Of a DNA stretch of 64,000 nucleotides, positions 12,301-23,300 are shown piece after piece. Both the position numbers and the translations under genes were made by a program. Numbering within the stretch: position 1 is the stretch's first letter; every line of letters begins with the position of its first letter. The DNA is from Melampsora larici-populina 98AG31 (lineage: Eukaryota; Basidiomycota; Pucciniomycetes; Pucciniales; Melampsoraceae): assembly GCF_000204055.1 (NCBI RefSeq), contig NW_006768876.1:46370-110369 (forward strand), read 5' to 3'. The notes under the pieces are model-generated. The model was not told where the DNA came from. It did no database searches and saw only the letters and a program-made list of their open reading frames with translations.

Positions 12301-12386
12301 ACTCGCTGGAAAAATCACACTTAGAAATCAATCCAGTCCCTGTCCTTCAACAAATGACCGATGCTTTAGATAAGCTTGGTTGGTAG
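9384..12386 (+). CDS. transposon-associated SAP-like protein, 775 aa, ten exons
   Basis: Exons 9384-9519, 9595-9699, 9774-10091, 10163-10288, 10353-10574, 10635-10922, 11003-11163, 11256-11689, 11772-11850 and 11928-12386 total 2328 bases, exactly 775 codons plus stop. The N-terminus has two related Lys/Arg-rich exons (SKKRKKN in both). A SAP-like motif follows at about residues 150-185 (LAQMLRDVGL..GWSKETLVEN), suggesting DNA binding. Exons 5 and 6 are tandem copies with an acidic SESD.DYNP.. tract. Next comes a short coiled coil, a domain around FDKHIQTLMKRYCQEQWDEE, a basic stretch, and a C-terminal part ending near LQQMTDALDKLGW. The first two introns read GC..AG at matching places. The gene converges on the CACTA-type transposase gene, the layout expected of a two-gene element, so a TnpA-like accessory role is an inference. 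I believe similar ORFs sit beside transposases in other basidiomycetes but cannot verify it. Confidence 0.7.
10289..10862 (+). repeat. tandem duplication of one intron-exon unit, period 286 bp
   Basis: The 5' splice site AATC|GTAAGTC occurs at 10289 and again at 10575, and everything between (intron with TTTTAGCTGACTCTGGCATG, then the 222-base exon) is repeated at high identity downstream. Because the exon is 222 bases (74 codons), duplication keeps the frame. Differences are scattered substitutions plus divergence at the acidic end. Confidence 0.85.
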
Positions 12387-12627
12387 GTTACCCCAAAAGT
12401 CGAACACTAACTCTAAATATAAATTTGTATTTCATGTATACCCAATGTATTTTATAATATGATCCGCTGATTGGTGTCAAGAAGATATATCTTTAGTACC
12501 TATTTACAACATATTTACAGAATTAATATTTTCGAGTTTTTTCTTTGAATTCTTTAGGACTTGTTTGAAATGAGTTTGGAAAAAACTAAAGTTTATATGC
12601 AAAGCATATGATGCCTTAGGTACAAAA

Positions 12628-15600
12628 TTATCTCACCATAGAGAGGAGAGCAACAGTGGGAATATCTATACCACGAATTTCACCTGGCCTGTACATAATC
12701 CATGTGCAATGTGCAATAACATCATCTAATCTTACCAGCTCATCTTCCGTTGGACCCCAAGAACGTAGGTGAGCTTGCACATCAGGAGCTTGGATGAGTT
12801 GGAAAGGATTGAAGTTTTGGAGCTTCTTTGGAATTGGTGGAAAGCGCTGGATATGAAGCCAAGTAACAAACACATTTTTACCCGGTGTTGGAGATTGACG
12901 GTGTGTGAATATTGAAAAAATTCTTCCAAATTGTTCCTTTCCGGTTAGTGCTGTTCTGAACATAACAAAACTATCATCTTGACTAGCGCTAAATTTTGAA
13001 TATGTTACGCCCTTGTGTATCACTCGATTGTGGAAAAATGCTTGAGGCTGTACTGCTTTGTACCCTAAAGCTTCTTCTTCAGGAAGCAAACACAGCTTAT
13101 CAGGAATCATCCATTGATATTCTTGATCTTTTTGACAATTCAAGCATGTCTCCAACATCTTCAAAACATTTTCTGGAATTTGATTCATTTTTGAGTTGGA
13201 CAAGCGCTTTGAGACAGGTTCTTTTGGTTCATAAAGAGATTTCAGTTTGATGATATAGTCCCTTAGACTCTCAGGAAGCTTGTCATCCTGTACAACCGCA
13301 GCCAAGTTTGCTGCACGACAGTAGCTTTTGAGAAATGTAATTTCCAACTCGCCTGATGGATGTTATAAAAAAATCAGAGTCAATTTTACAGCAATGCTTC
13401 TCTAGGCGAATTTATGGCTATGTAGTTTGTTGGAAAATTTTGACATGAAGAGCTCACCTATATGATTATTATGACTACCTTTGAGTATGCTTCCCATCAA
13501 GCGTTCAAAAGGAAAAGACCACCATGCCCGTACAGGACCAAACTCTTCCAATCGTGCAGCTAAGTGAACAGCTATATGGTGGTTTGGTGCAAGCTTGCAG
13601 TGTTGAAATAATTGAAGAGATCCCTCAAGGTATTTTTGAATATGGAATTTGTACCTTTCAATTTGATCCAAGTGGATCTCGCGTTTGAGAGCCAGATTGA
13701 CAAGTGAAACTAAGTGAATAAAATTCTTTAATAAAGATGTTTTGACTTTATCTTGGCCGTGCCACATAGGTATCAGGATGAGGGGGAGCTGTAAAGCAAA
13801 AAGGTTCCTCCATTCATCAGCCTTAAGTTTTCCAAATGAAGTTTTTCCCAGTACCCGAATTGCACGTTTAATCCAGGTCGGAATGTGAATACGGGGAAGT
13901 AGTGCGTTGATTTTCTGCAGCATTCTTTTGTCAAAAATTACCTCATCAAGAGGTGGAGCTTCCCATTGTCCATTCCAGCCAACATCACCCAATGGGTCGT
14001 AATCCTCATCGCTCGTAGAACTATCATCCGCCAAAGAATGATCCTGAGTGTTTTCAATTCCTTCATTTTCATTGTCATCTAAGTTTTCAGCATCGGTATT
14101 TTGTGGTGGTGGTTTAGAATGTTCTAGCACTACAAAAAATTTAATGTATGCCGTATTGGTGGTAATGCCTCCTCTTCGTTTTTTACGTCCTCCATAGCCC
14201 AGAACCGACGCGTGTGCCACGAAAGTAAACCAAGCAATAAATTATGCATTGCATCAATTACATGATAATCAATGATATTCCAATACTCGAGCTCAATAAG
14301 CACTGAGTAACGAACACCATGAGTTTTGAAGATATCTTTTCGCTCCTTGACAGTCTTAGCGTCACGTGCCTGCATCGCCCAACTTCTATGCTGAGCACAT
14401 GTTCGTGGTGGCCATTTGGTTGGATCTAAGATGTTGATGTCCGGTTTTGTGAGATGACAGATTGAACAAAAATTGGTTGCTGTTGCGCTTGGAAAGCCAA
14501 GTGATCTTCGCAAAGCCGGGATATCTGCTATAACAGGTAATAGTGCAACCTTAACGAGACGTCCTTCCTTGTATAGATACGTTTGAGATAACAGGAGACC
14601 TGGATTCCATAAAACTTGAAGCTCCGTGACTATTGGGCGCAAGATCCAGTTTGTTTGCTCCAGTGACGGTTCACGAGGGCCTGGTGCAATGCCTACAATG
14701 AACACGTTTTCAGGCCTATTACGAATCCTGACAGGAAGTGTCAAACACACCATTACAATGAATGTAATAGAGGCATGTTTACCACTTGTTTTGTTTCCAT
14801 ACGGGTTTATTGCATCGATAAACATCCCAAAAACCAAATTACCACTTGTGGCGGTGAATTGTTTGCCATCCGGATCACAAAACTTTTTCCAGACCTTTGA
14901 TTGATGAATATCGCTCATTTTATCTTTTGGATTGTAAGGCTTACGTGACTCTTCTAATGATTCATCAAGCCATAGTTCAATATCAGGGCGGGATAAAAGA
15001 CGAGCAATCCACTCAGCAAGACTCTGAAATGCGAACTTTTGGATTGGAACTTTTTGGCCACGTGCAAATTTCAATAGAGGTTGTCCACATGTTTCCTCTA
15101 AAAATTCTGAGTCATCGGGTGTGTAGTCTTTTGAAGTACTGGTCTCGATGTTGGGTTCGGCCAAATCAGGGGGTCCACCTGGAATTCTGGAAACAAGATG
15201 TGTACATTTTGTTGGGGTACGTTCAAGTGGGTAGAGTGCAAAGCAGGACTGGCAGCAGTTCATTGCAATCAAATGTGGTTTGAGTCCCAACCATCTATAT
15301 ACAGTCGTGATTGTCTTTGGAATTTGGTGAAGGGTTGCGGCATCAGAAGCCAGAAGCAGTGCCGGCGTTTTTACGGGGTTGACACCATGAGTTAGACATA
15401 ATACAATGATGTTCCGGAAACAATCCAATAACCAGGATGCTGTCGCCATGGTAAGATTGCCATATACATTTAATATTGCCACGATGAGAGCAACATAAAG
15501 CAAAAGTGGATTGGCTTCCTCCAAGGTGAACGAGTGAAAACGATCTGCATCAATGCAATTTAGTCTGAGTGTTTGCTTCACACTTATTATTCAATGAATG

Positions 15601-16069
15601 TACAAAACCTACCACAATCGTACACCTTGACACCATCATTTCTTGCTGAAATCGCCGACGGACATCTTCTTGAAGACTTAGACAAATTGTTGTTGGAGGA
15701 AAGTTCTACAATATCCTCCCCTGTGTTTGAGTATGAATTTTGGGAGCCTTCATTGGTCAGTCCAGTAAGAGGTGAGTTGATACAGGATGTGCCTTGGTTC
15801 AAATATAGGTTTTGTAAAGGTTGAAGCAGATTGTCTGCAGATGGCTGGTTCTGATCCGGCAAAAGCAAAGGTCTTTGAGAAGCCAAAGTTCGAAGTGCTT
15901 TGTTCCTTTGGTCAGCAAGTGTATGCGTTTTGAGGGTGTCAGGTAAGACCTCGACCCCTTTTTGTGGGACTCCATAAGCATCTAGATATTGTCCCAGATA
16001 GCAATCAAATGCTTGACACTGGCAGGTGACTCGGTGAAGCTCGCTGTTCTTCTTTGGGCCGGCAGGCAT
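12628..16069 (-). CDS. Tnp2-type (CACTA/En-Spm superfamily) transposase
   Basis: Cut-and-paste DNA transposase. A model of 15609-16069, 14231-15564, 13458-14129 and 12628-13352 joins to 3192 bases (1063 aa). The intron at 14130-14230 has alternative donors (14209 also fits phase), so that junction is uncertain. The N-terminus has a Cys-rich start (HRVTCQCQAFDC). The central region carries landmarks I know from basidiomycete Tnp2 proteins: DAINPYGNK.SGKHAS, PENVFIVGIAPGPREPSLEQ, a GR.VK.ALLPVIADIPALR block, and CSICHLTKPD. The C-terminal half has HIAVHLAARLEEFGPVRAWWSFPFERLMG. An acidic spacer (NTDAENLDDNENEG) links the two. No internal stop is seen, so it could be functional. It is convergent with the SAP-like gene, from which 241 bases separate it. 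CACTA-type terminal repeats for this copy were not found. Confidence 0.85.
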
Positions 16070-16632
16070 TGTTTGATGATGTGTAGATAAAAGAGATTGT
16101 ATTCAAACGGAGAAACAAGACAAGTAAAAAGTGGAATAGGAATCGACAATCACAAGGAAATGAATCACTGGATGGGTAAGCTAAACATCAGATGTCAATA
16201 AAACTAACTCTGAAACTGAAGTACACAATTCAGGGGATAGGTTATTCCGATGCGGACCAAGGGAGATCTGGGAGAAATGCACAGACAAGTTTGATGATAA
16301 AATGTTCTACATAACATACAGTCAGAAATGGAAAGCAGTGAAGCTATGAGACGATTCATAACAAATCAACATCCAGGTTGAAACATCAGGCATATGTATA
16401 GAGACAATGTCCGATCCAACATCAACTGTTAGTAGGTGAGACAGATGAATGATGAGTTTGATGGGATATGTTATATCACATACCTAGAGCTCAGTAACTA
16501 GCCGGAAGTAGCCACGCATGTACTTGTTTCTTCCTGCTGATGAATCAACCAATGAATCAGTGATCAAATTAAGATGCTAGATGAAGCATATGTCGAGGAC
16601 AATAGAAGTATCCAAATGACATACCTTGGTTG
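16070..16632. other. transposase upstream region, no gene seen
   Basis: Non-coding sequence between the start of the Tnp2-type gene and the 3' end of the next - strand gene. It contains several short pyrimidine-rich and splice-like tracts on the - strand but no supportable exon. Confidence 0.35.
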
Positions 16633-17463
16633 TCAATCAGATGATGACTTAAAAAGAGCATAGTGATACCCGCGAACCAATACATCGTCTGGCACGTCTT
16701 CCTCACATACAAATTTGAGATAAAGGTTGATAAGGACTGGTGAAGACATAGGACCCGAGTAGATGAAGACATGAGGACAGTGGTATTGTAGAGCCATTCG
16801 AAGCTCTTCCATGTGTAGAGTGCCGACTTTGGAAGGGGAGACTGTTCGAGGCGGTTTGATATAGTCCGGCAGAGCAGGTATTAAAAGGTCTTTATCCACG
16901 AACGCCTTATAAAGGATGAGCAAGCTATCTGTGCGAGAGCCAGGTGCAATTGTAAACTTGGGATTAGCATTGCGAATAGCAGATGTGAGCTGTTGTTTAG
17001 TTGTTTTCCGACTGAGAGGGTCAAAATCATTATCAATCGATTGCTCCGTTTACATGGGCTGTGTAGTCGGCGCGGGTAAGGCATATGGCCGGACGAGAGG
17101 AAGTACGTTGGCTAGAAAATCGTTTGTCAGTAGGGCCTTCTTATGATATGGGCGAGACTTGGTTGCCGGGTTGAAGTGTACTAAGATTCGATACATCTGC
17201 AAGCAGGTGATTTCCTGAAGCTTTTGTTCAGCATCATGCTGTAAGATGATTGTACGGAGTTTGTCATCTAAAGTTTCAATTTTAAAGTATACATTATTTG
17301 AATTATCGGAAGTAGAGAGTTTAGGCGGGATGTCAAATGTCGTTTCGGATTTGGGTTGCTGCTTTTCAGGAATCGTGGGCTTAGATGTGGAGGTTGTTGC
17401 GTTGTTCTGATCATGTGAGTTTGGAGAGTTTGTGGGGGTGGATTTCTTTTTTGATCTGGTCAT
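16633..17463 (-). CDS. hypothetical protein, 255 aa, two exons
   Basis: Exons 17107-17463 and 16633-17043 join phase 0 across a 63-base intron with GTACTT..GGAG ends, giving 255 residues. An upstream in-frame ATG at 17508 would add 15. The N-terminal 60 residues are low-complexity Ser/Thr/Pro/Asn with a basic KKK start. The second exon contains TTKQQLTSAIRNANPKFTI..SLLILYKAFVDKDLL, which resembles a SAP/HeH-type helix-extension-helix, then a hydrophobic C-terminal region. It lies upstream of the Tnp2-type gene on the same strand, so it may be a third gene of that element or an unrelated neighbour. No confident family. Confidence 0.5.
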
Positions 17464-17508
17464 CTTGGGAATTATTGACCCTATTAGTGGAGTGCGAGAA
17501 AAGATCAA

Positions 17509-18125
17509 ATATCAGTTAAAATTACGAGCAAGATTGAAGTTAAAGACAAAATCAAAATGAGATGTCAAAAGGGATTGGAGTAGAGAAAAACATACCGTCG
17601 GCAAGAAGAATCTAATTACAAGTATAGATAATATCAGCGAGGGGCGGATGTGTGAGATTGATCATGAGGCAGATCGAGAAAAAGATTCAAACATAATCTT
17701 GTGAAGACCCTTATAACTTCTCAGCAACAATGGGCCATCGGAGTTGATCTTACCGTGGGCTTGCTGATGATTTGGTGACATCAATCTGGAAGAAGTTGGA
17801 ATTGGAAGGTAAGGTGTCAATCATCTGTTGTTTGATTACAATCATGAAAGGGTTTTGATAAGAATAACTCACTCACACCTGATAATTTGTTGGGTCAAGA
17901 TCTGATGCGTCATGTCTGTAGAATTAATTAATGTGCGGTGTAAAGTCGACAACAAAGGTGGCCTCACCTTGTGGATGTACATAGATAATGCATTATAATA
18001 AAAACACTACCAAATTATGACACAACCTAACAACAAACCAAGTACGTGTACATGGGCAGGCTCAGAGCTGCTCAGAGTAAGTCAGCAGCTGAGACCTGAG
18101 TTTTCTTTGTCTGATCATTGGAAAA
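17509..18125. other. non-coding, no gene seen
   Basis: AT-rich with scattered splice-like signals on the - strand, possibly 5' UTR exons of the gene at 16633-17463. No exon can be supported. Confidence 0.3.
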
Positions 18126-18129
18126 AATA

Positions 18130-18238
18130 TTTAATTACAGAATTGGATATCTAAATAATTTAATTTATAATTACAAAATGTAACATAATAAGAGCTCTGA
18201 ATAATTTAATTCACAATTACAAAATGTAATATAATCAG
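18130..18238. repeat. short tandem repeat, about 50 bp unit, two copies
   Basis: ATAATTTAATTTATAATTAC followed by AAAATGTAACATAAT is repeated immediately downstream as ATAATTTAATTCACAATTAC followed by AAAATGTAATATAAT. The two copies touch each other and are AT-rich. Confidence 0.7.
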
Positions 18239-18339
18239 ATATTGCCTCATACCATGTAGTTTGACATTAGACTAGCTGAATAAGATATGAGGCTCATCCA
18301 ATTGATAATCACAGGGTGCAATAAATTTGGTTTGAACAT

Positions 18340-18697
18340 TCAAATGCCCCTAGTATCATATTTTGTTATTGTGTAATTGTGTAATAGAAATAATTTAGTT
18401 TTCTGCCCGGAAAACTTTAAATTTTGGGTAGTGTGAGAGCCTGGTGAATTGAGACCAACTGAGCAGGACCTTTGTCTTTGGAGAGATGGATGGCCAGGAG
18501 GGTGCAAGATCTCATTGGAGGTGACTCTGGAATGATTGTTCACTGAGCTTGGTGAAATCAGGGACACCGGAGCTGAGACATGTGTGAAAGACCTCTTTCC
18601 TTGACCTGGAGATAATGGGGGCCCTAGGTGTTGTAATGGTGGTTGGGCCCCTTGAGTCTGAGAGGTTGAGGGGCCAGATAAATCCATTACTGATGGT
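18340..18697 (-). pseudogene. 3' part of a zinc-finger gene split by a Ty3 element
   Basis: The - strand frame here (Pro/Ser/Gln-rich: GPSTSQTQGAQPP..) ends exactly at the left LTR. If the element and one copy of its 5 bp duplication are removed, this frame continues without a break from the zinc-finger exon at 24826-24990. The low-complexity Ser/Pro content suggests a disordered linker. The frame ends at a stop at 18340, though the true exon may end earlier at an intron. See the partner fragment for the zinc finger. Confidence 0.75.
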
Positions 18698-18903
18698 TGT
18701 TATGAACTGGTTCTATTTCACTTGAGTGACATATTCACATTACATGTCACAAGCTCGAGAACCATCTTATAGTTGTAGATACATTGCCTGTACAGATTTT
18801 CCCTCATCCGACAATCCACATAGGAAGACTGGTAATAGATACAAATCCTCACCAGAACTCCCTTGACCCTCGTCGCCGAAAACCCCCAAGTCTGTCCATA
18901 ACA
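18698..18903 (+). repeat. 5' LTR of the chromovirus
   Basis: Begins TGTTATGAAC and ends GTCCATAACA (TGTTATG..ATAACA ends). A TATA-like TTATAG lies near 18770. Transcription probably starts near 18805, since the sequence from 18806 is the one complementary to the primer-binding site. Confidence 0.95.
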
Positions 18904-18904
18904 T

Positions 18905-18914
18905 ATTGTCGGAT
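18905..18914 (+). promoter_or_regulatory. probable self-complementary primer-binding site
   Basis: ATTGTCGGAT starts one base after the 5' LTR and is the exact reverse complement of ATCCGACAAT at 18806-18815 inside the LTR. No match to an initiator-Met tRNA 3' end is seen. This is the arrangement of self-primed elements such as fission yeast Tf1, where the 5' end of the RNA folds back as primer. Confidence 0.6.
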
Positions 18915-19314
18915 CTATAGACGAGACTCAAGGACTATAGATAGATCACCAAGAAGAAACAAGTAGAATTGACTTAAATCGAAAGAAAACCGAACCTCAA
19001 GATTCAGAATACTAGCGAATCTCGACCTCATTAGAAAACCTTATCTAGATCTCAGAAATTCAAAGTTGAAAAGACCCAAGAAACTATTCGAAATCGAAAA
19101 CCTTATTAACTAATCTGCATACGCTGAAACCGAATCCACCAGAACCTTATCTTACTTACTAAAAACTCTGTCGATCCCGACTGTGATCCCTGGACTAACA
19201 AACGCAACCACGTCTCCATCTTACCGCGCTCCTTTAGAGGAGGAGGACTCTGATAGTGAAACTCCGATCCCTTTTCTCGACGCCGATTCTAGCCTTACCG
19301 GTAGCGAGATCGAT

Positions 19315-20397
19315 ATGTCTGACACCAACATGACCTCTCTCGAAGACATACAACGCAAGCTTGCGGAGCTTTCCACCTCATTGGCTGAAGAACGCCTGAT
19401 GCGAGGACAAGCTGAAGCCAGATACCAGCAGTCCGAAGCTCGTTTAGCGGCGTTGGAATCCCGAGGCCCATCTGCACCTGCTGCAGCCACTCAACCACCC
19501 ACTGCGCCACAGCCACCACCAGCTGAACCGGTCCTGAAGGGCCCCAAAGTCTCGACGCCCGATAAATTCAACGGCGCTCGAGGCGAACCCGCAGAGATCT
19601 TTGCGAGTCAAGTCCAGCTCTATATGCTGGCACACCCCTACCTCTTCCCCAACGACCGAAGTAAGGTGGTTTTCTCGCTGTCTTACCTCACGGGAGCAGC
19701 CAGCAGTTGGGCGCAACCCTTGACAAAGGAGTTATTCGACCCCGCTACCGCCCACCTCGTAACCTTTGAACGCTTCGTTACAAATTTTAAAGCTATGTAT
19801 TTCGATACTGAGAAGAAATCGAAGGCGGAACGCGCGCTGCGAAACTTATCGCAGAAGACCACCGTGGCCGCGTATACCCATGAATTTAACATTCACGCAA
19901 CTTCTACTGGCTGGGAAACTCCGACGCTCATTAGTCAATACGAGCAAGGTTTGAAAAAGGAGATTAGAGTGGCAATGGTTATGACGCAAGAGGATTTCAC
20001 GTCAATTGAACAAATCACTAATTTAGCTATCAAGATAGACAGTAAATTACACGGCGCGACCAACCCAACCTTCCATACGCCAAGCACGAGTGCAGGAATC
20101 TCAGACCCCAATGCCATGGATTTATCAGCCGCCTACGTTAGATTGTCCGAAGAGGAACGAGCACGACGTATGCGAGCGGGTTTATGCTTCCGCTGCAATG
20201 GCCAGGGTCACATCTCCAGCGCATGTCCCGATCGTAGAGCTAGTAGGAAAGGGAAGGGTCGAGGTGGTTATCAATCAAAAATAGCTGGATTGGAAATTAA
20301 AGTCGCAGAGTTGAGTAATCAGAGGGTGAATCATACCAGTAGTTTAGAAGGAGTAGGACGAGCTGAAACTTCAAAAAATGGAGAAGCTCAGGATTGA
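19315..20397 (+). CDS. gag: Gag polyprotein of the chromovirus
   Basis: Structural protein that packages the element RNA, 360 residues from ATG 19315. The frame is open upstream to a GTG at 19183, but MSDTNM is the first ATG. Residues about 1-45 form a coiled coil (LEDIQRKLAELSTSLAEER), followed by an Ala/Pro-rich linker. The capsid-like retrotransposon gag domain (about 75-240) includes FNGARGEPAEIFASQ and FERFVTNFKAMYFD. A single zinc knuckle CX2CX4HX4C (CFRCNGQGHISSAC) lies near the C-terminus and binds nucleic acid. A slippery A-AAA-AAT at 20373-20379 sits in the gag frame 16 bases before the stop, and pol lies in the -1 frame, so Gag-Pol is probably made by -1 frameshifting. Confidence 0.93.
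   Translation: MSDTNMTSLEDIQRKLAELSTSLAEERLMRGQAEARYQQSEARLAALESRGPSAPAAATQPPTAPQPPPAEPVLKGPKVSTPDKFNGARGEPAEIFASQVQLYMLAHPYLFPNDRSKVVFSLSYLTGAASSWAQPLTKELFDPATAHLVTFERFVTNFKAMYFDTEKKSKAERALRNLSQKTTVAAYTHEFNIHATSTGWETPTLISQYEQGLKKEIRVAMVMTQEDFTSIEQITNLAIKIDSKLHGATNPTFHTPSTSAGISDPNAMDLSAAYVRLSEEERARRMRAGLCFRCNGQGHISSACPDRRASRKGKGRGGYQSKIAGLEIKVAELSNQRVNHTSSLEGVGRAETSKNGEAQD
20373..20379 (+). promoter_or_regulatory. candidate -1 ribosomal frameshift heptamer
   Basis: AAAAAAT read as A-AAA-AAT in the gag frame matches the X-XXY-YYZ slippery pattern. The pol frame is open from 20367 onward and overlaps the end of gag, so slipping back one base here joins the two frames. I did not establish a downstream pseudoknot. 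Confidence 0.55.
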
Positions 20398-23300
20398 AGG
20401 TTGTGCCCATCCTGAGCCACCTGGAGAATTTGTCATCAATTAATGTGGGATCTAGTAGAATGAACTTGTGCAATACAAACGACCCGCGCATTTTTTTACA
20501 CACCACATTATCCATGTCCCAAATTCCCCGAGCCACACCGTCCCAAACATTTCCCGCTACGTTCCTCATTGATTCAGGTGCTACGCACGATGTGCTCAGT
20601 GAATCATTTGCCTACCAAGCTGGCTTGATAGCCGGTGCTGATCGACATGACCAATTGATCACTGGATTCGACGGCTCTGAGAGCCGATCTTCCTTCAAGA
20701 CCCACCTTTTTATCAAATCCGACCCATTACCGACCCCATTCATCATTACAAGACTCAAAGACTCGTACGACGGCATACTTGGCATGCCATGGATCAAGAA
20801 AAACTTTCACCTGATTGACTGGAGTAAAAGTATGGTACACCCAGCCGAGACTCACGTTGCAACCACTTCATTGGTTTCGTATTGGCCGAAAACACCCTTA
20901 TCTGGCCACTCGTTGGACCCCATGAGGGACGCTAGGCACAATTACGAGGGGATGTGTGTCAATTCTGACACGTTAGCATCCCCGCAATGTGAGTTCGAGA
21001 GTCCAGTTAATCCTAATCACCTTGAAACAGATGACAACCCTCTATCTCCCGATAGTTCCCCCCTTATCACGATTACACCCACCACGAACAACGAAAACCA
21101 CGAACACATCACGACACAAGACCCGGATACGAGCATTGCGGCCGTAGTGAATACGGCCTCGTCCGTCCCGCCACAGAACCCCGACGATCCCAAGGAGGAG
21201 CCTCAGGGGCACGCAAGGAACAGTGACGAGGGGGCTAATGTCTTTTTAGATATATCAACGCCCCCGCAATGTGAGTTTATTACTGATTCCAACCCATGTT
21301 CAACCCGAACAGCTGGCAAGCCTGTTTCTCCCTTGAATAACACATCAATCCAGGTCACAGCAGCCAAGACGTCCTGGTCAACCTCAGCACGACTCGCCGC
21401 CGACAAAAAGAAACTCGAACCCGTCAAAGCTCTAGAGGAAATTGTCCCGTCTAGGTATCATAGGCACTTACACATGTTTAGGAAGTCCAATGCCCAACGC
21501 CTACCCCCGAGACGCCGCTACGACTTTCGTGTCGAACTGATACCAGGAGCTCAACCGCAGGCTAGCAGGATAATTCCATTATCACCAGCCGAGGACGCTG
21601 CTTTGGAGGAATTGGTGAATTCAGGCTTAGCCAACGGGACTATCCGTCGAACCACTTCGCCATGGGCTGCCCCTGTGTTATTCACAGGGAAGAAGGACGG
21701 CAATCTGCGCCCTTGTTTTGATTACCGTAAGCTCAACGCCCTAACCGTCAAGAACAAATACCCACTACCGTTGACTATGGACTTAGTCGACAGTTTGCTG
21801 GATGCCGAAGACTTTACCAAGCTTGATATGCGCAATGCGTACGGTAATCTTCGAGTAGCAGAGGGTGATGAGGATAAACTGGCCTTTATATGCAAACAAG
21901 GCCAGTTTGCACCTCTGACTATGCCTTTTGGGCCAACAGGCGCCCCTGGTTATTTCCAATACTTTATTCAAGATATCTTATTGGGACGTATAGGTAAAGA
22001 CACCGCGGCCTTCTTGGATGACATTATGATTTATACAAAGCCTAAAGTAGATCACGAAGGCGCTGTTGATGGCGTACTTGACGTCCTATCCAAGCATACA
22101 CTCTGGCTGAAACCCGAAAAATGCGAGTTCTCGAAGAAGGAAATTGAATACCTTGGCCTTATTATCTCTAAGAATAAAATCAGAATGGACCCGACGAAAG
22201 TGAAAGCCGTCAAAGAATGGCCAGCACCCCAATCAGTATCTGAACTCCAATGCTTCATTGGATTCGCCAATTTTTACCGACGTTTCATCGACCAATTTTC
22301 AAGAACCACAAGACCACTTCATAATCTGACCAAGCTCAACGCGCACTATGTCTGGGATGAAAAATGCGAAAAAGCCTTTGAGAGCCTGAAGACCTCCTTC
22401 ACCACCGCACCCGTACTGAAGATAGCCGATCCATACAAGCCGTTTACTCTGGAATGTGACTGCTCCGATTTTGCATTAGGAGCAGTGCTATCACAACGCA
22501 GCGAGGACGATGGAGAACTCCACCCAGTAGCTTACCTGTCCAGATCACTAGTCCAAGCTGAAAGGAACTACGAGATCTTTGATAAGGAACTACTGGCGAT
22601 TGTCGCGTCTTTCAAAGAGTGGCGCCACTACCTGGAGGGAAACCCCAACCGCCTAGATGTGATAGTCTACACGGACCATCGTAACCTGGAGTCTTTCATG
22701 ACAACCAAGCAGCTTACCCGCAGACAGGCTCGATGGGCGGAGACACTGGGCTGTTTCGATTTCGTGATTAAATTCCGACCCGGCAGTAAAGCTACCAAAC
22801 CAGATGCCTTATCTAGAAGACCGGACCTGGCGCCTACTAACGAGGAAAAATTGACCTTTGGCCAGTTGTTAAGACCCGAAAACATCGGCCCAGACACGTT
22901 CCCGGTCGAGCTTGCTAGCGTAGAGGGGTTCTTCGAAGATGAAGTGGTTGCACTCGACAATTCTGAGCACTGGTTTGAGGTGGATGTATTGGGCATCGCT
23001 GAAACTGACACTAAGGCACCGGACATTCCTATGGATGATCAAATTATACAACGAATCAGAGACGCAAACAAAGAGTGTGACAGGATAGGGGAACTGATGA
23101 ACGCAACCTTGAACCCGATATCAGCCAAGACGAAAGCAGCTTTGAAGCATTACAAAGTACAAGATGGTATCCTCTACAACCAAGGTAGAATAGAGGTACC
23201 TGACGTCGACGACATCAAATACTCAATACTAAGAAGCAGACACGACTCATTGCTTGCGGGCCACCCAGGTCGAGCAAAGACTCTCGGATTGGTCAGGAGA

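Noticed and set aside
14127..14146. CACTACAAAAAATT inside the transposase gene as a nested CACTA end
   Set aside because: No matching TAGTG partner lies nearby, and the stretch is accounted for as an intron 3' region on the - strand.
18008..18435. CACTACC at 18008 and GGTAGTG near 18430 as ends of a CACTA element
   Set aside because: The inverted match decays after a few bases and the flanking triplets differ, so no element is supported.
19183..19314. Longer gag starting at GTG 19183
   Set aside because: The frame is open, but the first ATG is at 19315, and upstream residues are not conserved-looking; it lies in the leader region.
22667..23026. Long - strand frames within pol
   Set aside because: Antisense shadows of the integrase and RNase H coding sequence; no independent signals.
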